Below, piece after piece: positions 25,431-34,625 of a DNA stretch of 64,000 nucleotides. The DNA is taken from NCBI GenBank assembly GCA_023229175.1, contig JALNZV010000001.1, forward strand, positions 62,001-126,000, given 5' to 3'. The notes below the pieces were generated by a model. The model had not been told where the DNA came from and searched no databases. It saw only the letters and a list, made by a program, of their open reading frames with translations. Made by a program: the position numbers and the translations under genes. Numbering within the stretch: position 1 is the stretch's first letter; each line of letters begins with the position of its first letter. Source of the stretch: Tissierellaceae bacterium (GTDB lineage: Bacteria; Bacillota; Clostridia; Tissierellales; Tissierellaceae).

Positions 25431-26984
25431 TTACAAGGATTTTTCATAAATTTCTTTGCAAATCCTCTCAAATATTGGAGCAGCTGACTTTGAACCTGAA
25501 CTGGCCTCCTCTACTAAAATAGTTATTACGTATTTAGGTAGTTTCTTTGGATAGTAGCCTGCAAACCATCCATGAATAGTGAATTCACCTTTCAAAGTAC
25601 CTTCCGCAGAGCCAGTTTTCCCTGCAGCCCCACCAATTTCTTCTAGGTTTAAGGACCTTGCTGTGCCTGTATTTAAGACTTCTTCCAGAAATTCTTTTGC
25701 TATTTCTGCATTTGCTTTGCTTATTACTCTATATTCTTCCCCTTTATTATATGGTTTTAGCATATAGCCTTCTTTGGTGGTTATTCCCTTCACTAGCGTT
25801 ATATGCTTTTGTACTCCCCCATTGGCAATAATCTGCAATATATTGGCTATTTGTAATGGCGTGACCTCAATTTTGCCCTGTCCTATGGATATATTTCCAA
25901 TAGCTGGACCCAATAACTCTTCCCCTTCTGGGAGTATACCTTCTATTTCTTCTAGCAAACCGATATTAATTTTACTTCCCAGACCAAGTCTTTTTGCCAT
26001 ACTTATTATCTTCTTTGCCCCCAATTCTTTACCAATTTGAATAAATACAGAATTACAGGATTTTGCAAAACCGTCTTTCAGGGATATATCTCCATGGCTG
26101 TTACTGCATTTTATAGTTGTATTATTGATTACTTCATATCCTTTACAATGAAAAGTCCTACTAAGAAAGTCAGCTTGCTCTTCCAATGCTGTTAGTAGTA
26201 CTACTATTTTAAATATAGAGCCAGGAGGATAGGAGGCTTGAATTGCCTTATTGTACAGAGCCATATCGTCCTTACTTAAGTATTTCATAATATCATCCTG
26301 GTCGAAATTCGGTCTACTAGCCAATGCCAAAATATCTCCCTCTTCTATATCAGTAACTATTACCGCCCCCTTTACTCCAGAAAAATCTAATACACTTTCG
26401 ACTATCTTTTGAATTCTCATATCTATGGTAAGCATTACTCCTGCTGGTTCATAAGGATCCAATACATTATCTACGTGATAGGAAGACCCTAATACAATGG
26501 ATTTATCCTTATCGTATTCTACAAAAAAAGATGTCTTATCAGTATTTCTTAAAAATTCATCGTATACTTTTTCAATACCAGTCTCTCCACGATTTTCTGC
26601 TTTGTTTATATATCCTATGGTGTGTGACAAGAGATTTTCCTTAGAATACCTGTGTACCATATCTACAACAAAGTACTTTTTATCATTAATTGTTGTATTT
26701 TCATCGACTGGTATATACAGTAACTTATTGTTTTTAGGGATTATTGCAGTCTTTTCTACTTCCCCATTAGTAAGTGGGATTAAATTCCTATCGAAAATTG
26801 TACCTCTATTGGGGCTTAATATTACTTCCGTGCTTCTTTGTCTTAAACTATTTAATTTTAATATTTCGTTTTCGTACAATTGCACATAATATAATCTTCC
26901 TATAAGGCTAATAAATAAAACAGTAGCAATAAACTTTAATTTTCCCAATCTTGAGCGTATCAAGTTTTTTTCGTATCTTTGCAT
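25431..26984 (-). CDS. Penicillin-binding protein transpeptidase, PBP2/FtsI class
   Basis: A class B PBP of 517 residues with one N-terminal membrane helix (about 15-33). Active-site motifs are SIFK (in SYPPGSIFK), SCN and KTGSAEG in that order. The N-terminal dimerisation domain is short. It forms peptidoglycan crosslinks, and its place next to sigK and its small size suggest a sporulation-linked class B PBP (inference). The GGGGAGG ribosome site is buried in the upstream terminator hairpin (26985-27023), so translation may depend on how transcription arrives. Confidence 0.92.
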   Translation of the reverse strand: MQRYEKNLIRSRLGKLKFIATVLFISLIGRLYYVQLYENEILKLNSLRQRSTEVILSPNRGTIFDRNLIPLTNGEVEKTAIIPKNNKLLYIPVDENTTINDKKYFVVDMVHRYSKENLLSHTIGYINKAENRGETGIEKVYDEFLRNTDKTSFFVEYDKDKSIVLGSSYHVDNVLDPYEPAGVMLTIDMRIQKIVESVLDFSGVKGAVIVTDIEEGDILALASRPNFDQDDIMKYLSKDDMALYNKAIQASYPPGSIFKIVVLLTALEEQADFLSRTFHCKGYEVINNTTIKCSNSHGDISLKDGFAKSCNSVFIQIGKELGAKKIISMAKRLGLGSKINIGLLEEIEGILPEGEELLGPAIGNISIGQGKIEVTPLQIANILQIIANGGVQKHITLVKGITTKEGYMLKPYNKGEEYRVISKANAEIAKEFLEEVLNTGTARSLNLEEIGGAAGKTGSAEGTLKGEFTIHGWFAGYYPKKLPKYVITILVEEASSGSKSAAPIFERICKEIYEKSL

Positions 26985-27023
26985 AAAAAAACCTCCCCTA
27001 ATATTATTGCCCTATTGGGGGAG
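26985..27023 (-). terminator. Terminator after udk, overlapping PBP ribosome site
   Basis: Arms CTCCCC (27023-27018) and GGGGAG (26998-26993), extended by AATA/TATT, form a hairpin followed by a T7 run that ends at the ATG of the next gene. The 3' arm is also the only Shine-Dalgarno for that gene. Confidence 0.8.
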
Positions 27024-27031
27024 ATTATAAT

Positions 27032-27652
27032 TTATTTTTCCAATATTGAATTGATTTTTGCGACTAAAATATCTATAGCCACTTTATTGTATCCGCCTTC
27101 TGGTATTACAATATCTGCATATCTCTTTGTCTGCTCTATAAACTGTAGATGTGCCGGTCTTACAGTCTCCATATACTGAAGAATTATAGAATCCAATGTC
27201 CTTCCTCTTTCCTTGATGTCCCTCAGTATTCTCCTGATTACTCTAACATCGGCATCAGTATCGACAAATATCTTAATATCCAATAAATCCCTGATTTCCT
27301 CCTCGGATAACACTAATATTCCTTCTAGGATTATTATGTCTTTTGGTTCAACAACTTCTGTTTCTTTTTTTCTATTGTGCTTTTCGAAGTCATATATTGG
27401 CTTTTCTACTGATTTGTTTTTTAGAAGCTTTTTAAGATGCTCTATAAGTAGTTGGTTGTCAAAGGCCAAAGGATGATCATAATTAGTTTTTACCCTCTCT
27501 TCAAATGTTAAATGGGATTGATCTTTGTAATAAGAGTCTTGCTCTATGATTACAATTTTTTTCTCTGGTATCAATTTTGAAATTTCGTTTGAAACAGTTG
27601 ATTTACCAGAGCCTGTCCCTCCTGTAATTCCAATTAACAATGGTCTTTTCAT
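27032..27652 (-). CDS. udk: Uridine kinase
   Basis: Phosphorylates uridine/cytidine in pyrimidine salvage. P-loop GGTGSGKST near residue 10, the nucleoside-binding DHPLAFDNQLL block and RRILRDIKERGR are intact over 206 residues. It is last in the mltG-trmR-U32-udk run, 3 nt after the U32 gene, an order conserved from the Bacillus yrrL-udk cluster. Confidence 0.97.
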   Translation of the reverse strand: MKRPLLIGITGGTGSGKSTVSNEISKLIPEKKIVIIEQDSYYKDQSHLTFEERVKTNYDHPLAFDNQLLIEHLKKLLKNKSVEKPIYDFEKHNRKKETEVVEPKDIIILEGILVLSEEEIRDLLDIKIFVDTDADVRVIRRILRDIKERGRTLDSIILQYMETVRPAHLQFIEQTKRYADIVIPEGGYNKVAIDILVAKINSILEK

Positions 27653-27655
27653 AGT

Positions 27656-28885
27656 CTAGTCCTCCCGCTCTTTTCTTATGATATCCATCTTCTCTACAGG
27701 TTCAGTCATCAGTACCTTGACAATTTGCTGTGGATGAGGTGCAACGTCTATTTCTTCGCCTTCTTCATTCCACATTTTTTCTATGGTTTGAGTGAAATAT
27801 TCTTTATTGGGTCCAAATATTTCAACTTTATCTCCTAAGAACATTCTGTTTCTTTGCTCTACTGTAGCAATATTTGTTTTATGGTCAAAGTCCAATATTA
27901 GTCCGACAAAGTCATACCCTCTTATATATGAGGCAGTTGTATATACTTGTGCTTTATCTGTAGGCTTTCCAAAATAAAACCCAGTAGTAAAATCCCTATG
28001 GCTAACCTTTTTTATTTCATCTAGCAAATCAATATTGAATTTGTAGTTTTTTGGATTGTTGTAATACTGATCGATTGCCATTCTATAGGACCTAATAACT
28101 GTAGCTACATAATAAGATGATTTTACTCTACCTTCAATTTTAAAACTTTTTATACCCGTCCTAATAAGCTCTGGTACGTGTTCAATCATACAAAGGTCCT
28201 TAGAATTCATTAAAAAAGTTCCATCTTCATCTTCGAAAATAGGGAAATACTCTCCAGGTCTCTTTTCTTCCACTAAGGCGTATTTGTACCTGCAGGGCTG
28301 TGCACAATCGCCTAAATTGGCATCCCTTCCAGTCATATAGTTGCTAATTAAACATCTTCCAGAGTAGGAAATACACATTGCACCGTGAACAAAAGTTTCA
28401 ATTTCCATATCTTTAGGTAATTTATCCCTTAGATTTTGTAATTCTGCAAAGCTCAATTCCCTTGCAGGGACTATTCTCCTTACCCCAAGATTATACCAAA
28501 ACATCATTGTTTCATAATTTGTGACAGAGGCCTGAGTGCTAATGTGAATAGGTAGGTTTGGAACTGTTCTGCTGACTACGGAAAACATGCCAGGGTCAGC
28601 CACTATGACAGCATCCACACCTATTCTATATAAATCTTTTACGTATTCCTCTAGTCCATCCATATCCCCATCGTGGGGAATTATATTTAGTGTGACATAA
28701 ACCATCTTTTCCCTTTCATGGGCATAGTTTACCCCTTCTTCTATTTCATCTATACTAAAGTTCTTTGACGCCTTTCTTAAACCAAACCCTTCTCCGCCAA
28801 GGTAAACGGCATCTGCTCCGTAATTTATTGCCATCCTAAGTTTTTCTAAATCTCCTGCTGGTGCTAATAATTCAACTTTATCCAA
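27656..28885 (-). CDS. trhP: U32-family protein for tRNA uridine 5-hydroxylation (TrhP/YrrO type)
   Basis: A 409-residue U32 protein with the family signature FVHGAMCISYSGRCLISNY followed by DCAQPCRYKY, carrying four closely spaced Cys that can hold an iron-sulfur cluster. Though annotated as peptidases, U32 members YrrN/YrrO (TrhP1/P2) in B. subtilis are needed for 5-hydroxyuridine at tRNA position 34. The downstream step enzyme TrmR is the adjacent gene, which supports this role. Only one U32 gene is present rather than the Bacillus pair. Confidence 0.9.
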   Translation of the reverse strand: MDKVELLAPAGDLEKLRMAINYGADAVYLGGEGFGLRKASKNFSIDEIEEGVNYAHEREKMVYVTLNIIPHDGDMDGLEEYVKDLYRIGVDAVIVADPGMFSVVSRTVPNLPIHISTQASVTNYETMMFWYNLGVRRIVPARELSFAELQNLRDKLPKDMEIETFVHGAMCISYSGRCLISNYMTGRDANLGDCAQPCRYKYALVEEKRPGEYFPIFEDEDGTFLMNSKDLCMIEHVPELIRTGIKSFKIEGRVKSSYYVATVIRSYRMAIDQYYNNPKNYKFNIDLLDEIKKVSHRDFTTGFYFGKPTDKAQVYTTASYIRGYDFVGLILDFDHKTNIATVEQRNRMFLGDKVEIFGPNKEYFTQTIEKMWNEEGEEIDVAPHPQQIVKVLMTEPVEKMDIIRKERED

Positions 28886-28889
28886 AATA

Positions 28890-29537
28890 TTATTCCTCCC
28901 TGTATGTTAAGGCCACTCCATCGCCTAAAGGCAGTATACTTGAAGTGTATCCATCTATTTCATTAATATATTTTAAAAATTCCCTAAGTCTTTTTACTAT
29001 GGTCCTTTTTCTTCTGATTACTAAATCGTCTGTCGCCACCATACCTTTATATAATACGTTGTCTGATACAATAACTCCACCTAAATTTAAGCGAAGTATG
29101 CACTTGTTAAAGAAATCCATATATTGACCCTTTGCTGCATCTAGAAATATGAAGTCGTATTTTTCATTTAACTTAGACAAGATTTCCTCAGCTTCTCCTT
29201 CTATTATTCTAATTCTATTTTTGTATCTTGTTTTTGATATGTTTTCTATGGCCTTATCAACCATATCCCCCCGCCGTTCAATGGTGGTTATTTTGCTACC
29301 CTTACCAGTGGATTCTGCCATTATTAAAGCCGAGTATCCTATGGCAGTGCCTACTTCTAATATGCTCTTTGGCTTATTCATTTTTATTAGAAATCGAAGC
29401 AATTGAGCTACCTCTGGTTGTACAATAGGAATATTAAATTCTTCAGCATATCTTTCCAATTCCCTAAAACATCCCTCGCTTTTAGGCAGCAACGTACGTA
29501 TATATTCCTCTATATATTCCTCATTTATTTGGCTCAT
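28890..29537 (-). CDS. trmR: tRNA 5-hydroxyuridine O-methyltransferase
   Basis: A class I SAM-dependent O-methyltransferase of 215 residues (YrrM family). The SAM motif LEVGTAIGYSALIMAE, the acidic IEGEAEEILSKL and the metal-binding FIFLDAAKGQYMDFF block are visible. In B. subtilis TrmR converts ho5U34 to mo5U34 in tRNA. It is encoded 4 nt before the U32 gene and 11 nt after mltG. Confidence 0.9.
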   Translation of the reverse strand: MSQINEEYIEEYIRTLLPKSEGCFRELERYAEEFNIPIVQPEVAQLLRFLIKMNKPKSILEVGTAIGYSALIMAESTGKGSKITTIERRGDMVDKAIENISKTRYKNRIRIIEGEAEEILSKLNEKYDFIFLDAAKGQYMDFFNKCILRLNLGGVIVSDNVLYKGMVATDDLVIRRKRTIVKRLREFLKYINEIDGYTSSILPLGDGVALTYREE

Positions 29538-29548
29538 TTGATTTTCCT

Positions 29549-30598
29549 CTATTTCTTGTTTTTTGCTCTTAAATGCTCTTCATAAGTTATTGAAAAAGTA
29601 TGGGAACCATCCTCACCTGTCAATACAAAAAATAAATAGTCTACGTCTTCTGGGTTTAATGCGGCTACAATGGAAGCTTTTCCTGGTGAAGCAATAGGTG
29701 TAGGCGGCAAACCTGAATAAATATAAGTATTAAATGGAGATTCTATGCTGGTATCTTCTGTGGAGAGGTCTTCTTTTCGCTCTCCCAAAATATATTGAAC
29801 TGTAGCACAAGATTGCAATGCCATACCCTTCTTTAGCCTATTGTGAAAAACTGCCGACATAATGGGCCTTTCACTATCTAGCTTTCCTTCCCTTTCAACT
29901 ATAGATGCCAATGTAACAGCCTCGTTTAAACTTAAATCAAATTTATCTAAGCTATGTTTTATGTCCTTGTTGTAAATCTTTTCAAATTCATTAAGCATTT
30001 TTTCAATTATATCTTCTTCCTTGGAGCCTACAAATATCTCGTAAGTTGATGGAAATAAAAACCCCTCTAGACTCTGTTTATCTAACTCCCTTAAAAATTC
30101 ATATTTATCTTGAAAATTATTTTTATCGCTTACTAATTCTAAAAATCTTTCTTTGTTTACCAGTCCTTCCCTTTCTAGTTTATCAGCTACTTGCTGGATT
30201 TCATAGCCTTCAGGTATGGTAAACCTCACCGTATTTAAATCCTTTACTCCCTTAGTTAAATTGTCGATTATGGAGTTTAAATCCATCCCAGTTGACAATG
30301 TATACACTCCTGCCTTCAACTGATTGTCTACGGCCCTCTTTTTCACCCTGTACTTAAATATAAAGGGATGTTTTATTAAACCATTTTCAAATAATATATC
30401 TCCTATTTCCGGTGTTGCAGTTGCAGGTGGTATAACTACATTGACAGTAACTGGATTAACTCCATCCATAGGACCTAGAGCGGCATAGTAGTACTCCTTT
30501 ACCTGCTGAAAACCTATGGCCAATACAAATATGATTATTGCAGAAACCAAGCTTAAGGATTTTCTCTTCTTTGGATTTTGTGCTTTTGATTTTTCCAC
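29549..30598 (-). CDS. mltG: Endolytic transglycosylase MltG
   Basis: Membrane-anchored lytic transglycosylase that releases nascent glycan strands (YceG domain). One N-terminal helix (about 13-32), a LysM-like subdomain (IPEGYEIQQVADKLEREGL), then the catalytic region with Glu in SIVEREG and the YNTYIYSGLPPTPIASPG-type signature (NTYIYSGLPPTPI). 349 residues. GTG start with GGAG ribosome site; family-standard neighbour of trmR. Confidence 0.96.
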   Translation of the reverse strand: MEKSKAQNPKKRKSLSLVSAIIIFVLAIGFQQVKEYYYAALGPMDGVNPVTVNVVIPPATATPEIGDILFENGLIKHPFIFKYRVKKRAVDNQLKAGVYTLSTGMDLNSIIDNLTKGVKDLNTVRFTIPEGYEIQQVADKLEREGLVNKERFLELVSDKNNFQDKYEFLRELDKQSLEGFLFPSTYEIFVGSKEEDIIEKMLNEFEKIYNKDIKHSLDKFDLSLNEAVTLASIVEREGKLDSERPIMSAVFHNRLKKGMALQSCATVQYILGERKEDLSTEDTSIESPFNTYIYSGLPPTPIASPGKASIVAALNPEDVDYLFFVLTGEDGSHTFSITYEEHLRAKNKK

Positions 30599-30640
30599 TT
30601 TTACATCTCCATTCCATGTATATTCATCATTTGAAATTCT

Positions 30641-31132
30641 TTAATACTCCTTCAAATTAGTTGTCTTTTCGTATACAGACAGTATAATACTGCCAAAAAT
30701 AGCTACTGAAATAAGTTCCCCTCCGCCAATGCCCAATACCGTGACTAAGTATGGAACTTTTGTAAAATAGGATACCCATATAGATACTATAAATCCATTT
30801 AAGAAAACAGGGGGAATTATTCCCATTGCCTTATTTTTCATTTTGGAAGTAATATAGGCTGCTAAAAGTGTCACCAAACTTCCCCCAAGTATATCTATCA
30901 GACCAAAACCAGAATAGAATGACAGCAACAAATTGGATAGCAAACATCCAATAAACACTCCCGGAATGGCAGCTGATTCAACTAAAGGCAATAATACTAA
31001 TCCTTCTGCTATCCTAAGCTGTACTGGTCCAAATGTTAAATTTACAAAGGGCAAGGGTAGAACCTGCAGCAATACCAAGACTATGTAAATTGCAGCTATC
31101 AAACTTGCTTTCGTCAAATATCTTGTGTTCAT
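30641..31132 (-). CDS. queT: QueT-family transporter (ECF S component)
   Basis: Six-helix substrate-binding S component of an energy-coupling factor transporter, 163 residues, with the family block FGPVQLRIAEGLVLLPL. QueT proteins are assigned to queuosine-precursor uptake. There is no room for a preQ1 riboswitch in the 41-nt upstream gap and no ECF ATPase genes nearby, so it must share a distant ECF module. The link to tRNA-34 modification in the neighbouring genes is thematically consistent. Confidence 0.88.
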   Translation of the reverse strand: MNTRYLTKASLIAAIYIVLVLLQVLPLPFVNLTFGPVQLRIAEGLVLLPLVESAAIPGVFIGCLLSNLLLSFYSGFGLIDILGGSLVTLLAAYITSKMKNKAMGIIPPVFLNGFIVSIWVSYFTKVPYLVTVLGIGGGELISVAIFGSIILSVYEKTTNLKEY

Positions 31133-31173
31133 TAAAATCTCCCTTTCAATCTAAAATATAAGTATAAATATAA

Positions 31174-31779
31174 TTACAAGTTCAAAATTATTGGCAAAAT
31201 AATAGGTACAATTATGGTACATAAGACTCCTGTTATAAAGGCAATTACAGATACTTGTGGACCTGTAGCTTTAGATATTACAGGTAATGCAGTATCCATT
31301 GCCGTGGCTCCCGCTGGAGCAATTGCCTCCAGCTCGCCAAAGTATTTAGCGACTAATGGGATAATAATAAGTGCAGATATTTCTCTGAAAACGTTTGCTA
31401 AAAATGCCAATGCACTTAATTCTACATAGCCTTCTGCCAATAACATGGTAGAACTTAATGAATACCAACCAAGGCCAGCACCAATGACTCCAGCTTCGTT
31501 AATTTTCATTTTTAACATCGGACCTACTAATATGCTTCCTAAAATACTTCCAATGGTAACAGCCAAAGGAACTAGCAGTGCCCGAAAACCTACTTTTTTT
31601 ATAACTCCAAATATTCCTTTTTGCTTACCAATATCTATCCCAACGAAAAATAATAAAACCATTAATCCAATATCAATTATAACTCCTAAACTTGGCAATA
31701 TAGTAATTGGAAGGAAAAAATAGCCCATTCCAACTCCAGATAATACAGCTAATAAAATACTAAGACTCAACTTCCTCAT
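31174..31779 (-). CDS. lysO: LysO-family exporter, C-terminal part
   Basis: Membrane protein of about 200 residues matching the C-terminal portion of the lysine exporter LysO/YbjE (DUF340), with the conserved GLGWYSLSS and FREISALIIIPLVAK blocks. In enterobacteria LysO is one polypeptide; here the N-terminal part is a separate overlapping gene. The start is uncertain: an open frame runs from 31818, an ATG at 31779 and a TTG at 31770 both follow a GGAGG at different spacings. Substrate not proven. Confidence 0.85.
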   Translation of the reverse strand: MRKLSLSILLAVLSGVGMGYFFLPITILPSLGVIIDIGLMVLLFFVGIDIGKQKGIFGVIKKVGFRALLVPLAVTIGSILGSILVGPMLKMKINEAGVIGAGLGWYSLSSTMLLAEGYVELSALAFLANVFREISALIIIPLVAKYFGELEAIAPAGATAMDTALPVISKATGPQVSVIAFITGVLCTIIVPIILPIILNL

Positions 31780-32059
31780 CCTCCAGTACAACATATTTCC
31801 TGACGAGTCTAACTCCAAGAATACTAAATCCCATGGTAAATATGGTAATTATACCTGCCTTCAGTCCAATTGAAAATATATTAGATATTATTTCGTCGTT
31901 GATTCCTATGGTTATTCCCATTATAAACAGCAAAAACAGCAGGGCAATAGTTTGTATATTGCCTAAATTAGCCTCTATTTTCCCCTTTATTAAGCCTTTA
32001 TAACCGAAGACTCCACCTATAAATAAAATTCCTAAATATTTTATTAAAGTTACAAGCAC
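31760..32059 (-). CDS. LysO-family exporter, N-terminal part
   Basis: A 99-residue protein with three membrane helices corresponding to the N-terminal section of LysO-type exporters (LLFIMGITIGINDEI block). It overlaps the C-terminal subunit gene by about 20 nt in another frame, so the two are likely translated together and form one transporter. Confidence 0.82.
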   Translation of the reverse strand: MLVTLIKYLGILFIGGVFGYKGLIKGKIEANLGNIQTIALLFLLFIMGITIGINDEIISNIFSIGLKAGIITIFTMGFSILGVRLVRKYVVLEDEEVES

Positions 32060-32105
32060 ATTTACACTCCTTTGATGTCCATATTCTTAATTATTATACC
32101 AAAAT

Positions 32106-32129
32106 CCCTGGTATAAATCTATACCAGGG
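32106..32129 (-). terminator. Hairpin terminator after rnj
   Basis: CCCTGGTATA and its complement form a 9-10 bp stem with a short loop; the following minus-strand sequence is ATTTTGG, a weak U tract. Located 7 nt after the RNase J stop. Confidence 0.7.
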
Positions 32130-32135
32130 CACATT

Positions 32136-33797
32136 TTAAACTTCCATTATTATGGGTAGTATCATTGGATTTCTCTTTATTTTGCCATAAAGATGATTTC
32201 TTAGGGCATCTCTAATATTTGATTTTAATGTTGCCCAGTCTGTAATCCTCTTTCTTTCGCATTCTGTCAGGACATCTTTGACGAGGTTTCTAACCTCTTC
32301 CATTAAGTCTTCAGATTCTCTAACGTAAACGAAACCCCTTGATATAATATCTGGACCTGAAATTACTTTACCTTCCCTTTTGCTCATGGTGACAACTATG
32401 ACAATTAAACCATCTTCTGATAAATGTTTTCTATCCCTTAGGACAATATTTCCTACGTCTCCAATGCCTAAGCCATCGACCAAAATATTTCCAGCCGGAA
32501 CGTTTCCTGATACATGGGCCTTATCTTTAGTTAGTTCTAGCACATCGCCATTTTCCAATATGAAAATATCCTCTTTGCTCATTCCCAGAGACCTGGCAAT
32601 TTCAGCGTGCTTTTTCAAATGCCTATATTCTCCATGAACTGGAATAAAGAATTTAGGCCTCACCAAGGTGTGTATTAGCTTTAATTCCTCCTGGCAAGCG
32701 TGGCCTGACACGTGTACATCAGCCAATGCCTCAAATATTACCTCAGTACCTCTTTCCACTAAATTGTTTATTACTTTTGAAACCGTCTTTTCATTCCCAG
32801 GTATTGGGGTTGCTGAAATAATGACTAAATCTTCTGGTTGTAATTGAATTCTTTTGTGGTCGGAAGATGCTATCCTTGAAAGGGCAGACATGGGCTCACC
32901 TTGACTGCCAGTCGTTATAATAGTTAATTCATTATCTGGGTACTTATTCATATCATTTATGTCAATTAAGGTATCTTCTTTTATCCTGATATATCCTAAA
33001 TCCAAAGCCACACTAGTGGTATTGAGCATAGACCTACCTGACAATACAATTTTTCGATTATTCTCTTCCGATGCATCTATTATTTGCTGTATCCTGTGGA
33101 CATTTGATGCAAAAGTAGCGACAATAATCCTGTGTTTGTGATTTTGAAATATTTCTCTGAAAGTATTACCTACTGTTCTTTCACTCATGGTAAACCCTGG
33201 TCTTTCGGCATTTGTGCTATCTGCCATTAGAGCCAGAACTCCCTTACTGCCCAACTCTCCTAACCTTATTAGGTCGATTATGTCTCCATCGATTGGGGTA
33301 TAGTCGACTTTAAAGTCTCCAGTGTGAACTATTACACCTGCTGATGTATAAACAGCCAGTGCTGCACTATCGGGAATACTGTGACTAGTTTTTATAAATT
33401 CTACCTCCATGGTTCCCAACTTAATCTTATCTCCGTATTTTACAGTATTCAAATTGACATTTTCCAACTTATGCTCTTTAAACTTGTTTTCCAATAGTCC
33501 CAATGTCAGTTTTGTACCATATATAGGTAGATTTAGTTTTTGTAAGATATATGGTATAGCACCTATATGATCCTCGTGACCATGGGTCAACACTATACCT
33601 CTTATTTTTTCTTTATTTTTAAATAAATATGTTATATCGGGAATCACCACATCTATACCCAACATTTCATCTTCTGGAAAAGTCATACCACAATCTATCA
33701 AAACAATATCGTCTTTTTGTTCAATTACTGTTATATTTTTTCCAATTTCCCCCATTCCACCAAGGGGTATTATTTTTACATTATTTGGTTTTCTCAC
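32136..33797 (-). CDS. rnj: Ribonuclease J
   Basis: Metallo-beta-lactamase/beta-CASP RNase of 553 residues for mRNA decay and rRNA processing. The zinc motif HGHEDHIGAIPY, downstream HTGDFKVD, beta-CASP residues and the C-terminal HVSGHACQEEL are intact. Likely both 5' exo- and endonuclease, as in the family. It stands alone between fur and lysO. Confidence 0.97.
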   Translation of the reverse strand: MRKPNNVKIIPLGGMGEIGKNITVIEQKDDIVLIDCGMTFPEDEMLGIDVVIPDITYLFKNKEKIRGIVLTHGHEDHIGAIPYILQKLNLPIYGTKLTLGLLENKFKEHKLENVNLNTVKYGDKIKLGTMEVEFIKTSHSIPDSAALAVYTSAGVIVHTGDFKVDYTPIDGDIIDLIRLGELGSKGVLALMADSTNAERPGFTMSERTVGNTFREIFQNHKHRIIVATFASNVHRIQQIIDASEENNRKIVLSGRSMLNTTSVALDLGYIRIKEDTLIDINDMNKYPDNELTIITTGSQGEPMSALSRIASSDHKRIQLQPEDLVIISATPIPGNEKTVSKVINNLVERGTEVIFEALADVHVSGHACQEELKLIHTLVRPKFFIPVHGEYRHLKKHAEIARSLGMSKEDIFILENGDVLELTKDKAHVSGNVPAGNILVDGLGIGDVGNIVLRDRKHLSEDGLIVIVVTMSKREGKVISGPDIISRGFVYVRESEDLMEEVRNLVKDVLTECERKRITDWATLKSNIRDALRNHLYGKIKRNPMILPIIMEV

Positions 33798-33854
33798 CCT
33801 ACCAACTCCTTTTTCTTATATTATTTTTTCTATAATCCGATGAGATATACGCTA

Positions 33855-33886
33855 AAAAATAAATCCCTACAGGGATTTATTTTTAC
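33855..33886 (-). terminator. Terminator overlapping the fur stop codon
   Basis: AAATAAATCCC and its complement flank a TGTA loop and run into a T6 stretch. The 5' arm encodes the last residues of Fur, so coding and termination signals overlap. Confidence 0.8.
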
Positions 33887-34313
33887 AATCACTACAATAT
33901 CCATAAAATTTCACATTGTGATCTACAATTGTAAATTGCCCTTCTCTCTCTATTTCCCCCTCTAAAGCCTCTAAAAGGTCTATTTTTACTTCTGTTACTT
34001 TCCCACATTTTAAACAGATTAAATGGTGGTGATGGTGACTGTCACTTTCGCTACTCAATTCAAATCTACTACACCCATCATCAAAGTTTAATTTATAAAC
34101 AATATCCAACTTTTCAAATAATTGTAATGTCCGATAAACAGTTGCAATTCCCAGTTCTGGATACTCTTTCCTAACTATATTGTATATCTCGTCTATACTT
34201 AAATGGTCCTCTTGGTTTTCGATCATGGCCTTAAGTATAGCACGTCTTTGAGTAGTTAGTTTATACCCATTGCTTTGCAACTTATTTTTTATTGAATTAA
34301 AATTTGTATCCAT
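33867..34313 (-). CDS. fur: Fur-family metalloregulator
   Basis: A 148-residue Fur/PerR-type repressor. Winged helix at residues 20-85 (TTQRRAILKAM, ATVYRTLQLFEKL), then the metal-binding HHHHH run with CLKC and CSDC pairs forming a structural zinc site. Histidine and acidic ligands suit Fur or PerR and I cannot separate the two. A promoter-like TTGACA/TATTGT lies just upstream. No target operator was confidently identified. Confidence 0.92.
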   Translation of the reverse strand: MDTNFNSIKNKLQSNGYKLTTQRRAILKAMIENQEDHLSIDEIYNIVRKEYPELGIATVYRTLQLFEKLDIVYKLNFDDGCSRFELSSESDSHHHHHLICLKCGKVTEVKIDLLEALEGEIEREGQFTIVDHNVKFYGYCSDCKNKSL

Positions 34314-34370
34314 ACCTTCACCCGATTATAATATTAAATTAACAATACTACTAATTTATGTTCTTGTCAA

Positions 34371-34622
34371 CTATTGATAGTTTTCCTTCTGGATTTCCTC
34401 ATATACAGCTATGGCATCATTTAATTCCTCATCGTCTGCAATACCTAGTAGCAACATATCGCCATTGTCATCCCTTTCCATCCTAAGTATGAATGTAGGG
34501 CTTTCTATATTATCTGCTGGCAAAAGAGCTGCATAGTCTTCATCATTGACTCCAAAAGTGGCTACAATAATAAATTCATGTTCTTCTCCCATTTCGTCAA
34601 CTAATGTTATTCTCTCTCCCAT
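34371..34622 (-). CDS. DUF1292 protein (YrzB-like)
   Basis: Acidic 83-residue protein with the DUF1292 pattern ERITLVDEMGEEHEFIIV...DEDYAALLP...ILRM. Function unknown. It sits 3 nt after ruvX in the conserved alaS-ireB-ruvX-DUF1292-fur neighbourhood of Firmicutes. Confidence 0.92.
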   Translation of the reverse strand: MGERITLVDEMGEEHEFIIVATFGVNDEDYAALLPADNIESPTFILRMERDDNGDMLLLGIADDEELNDAIAVYEEIQKENYQ

Positions 34623-34625
34623 AGC

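Noticed and set aside
31133..31173. preQ1 riboswitch upstream of queT
   Set aside because: The gap is 41 nt and AT-rich without the preQ1 aptamer motif.
34326..34340. PerR/Fur box upstream of fur
   Set aside because: Half of the inverted repeat resembles the box, but the other half mismatches at most positions.
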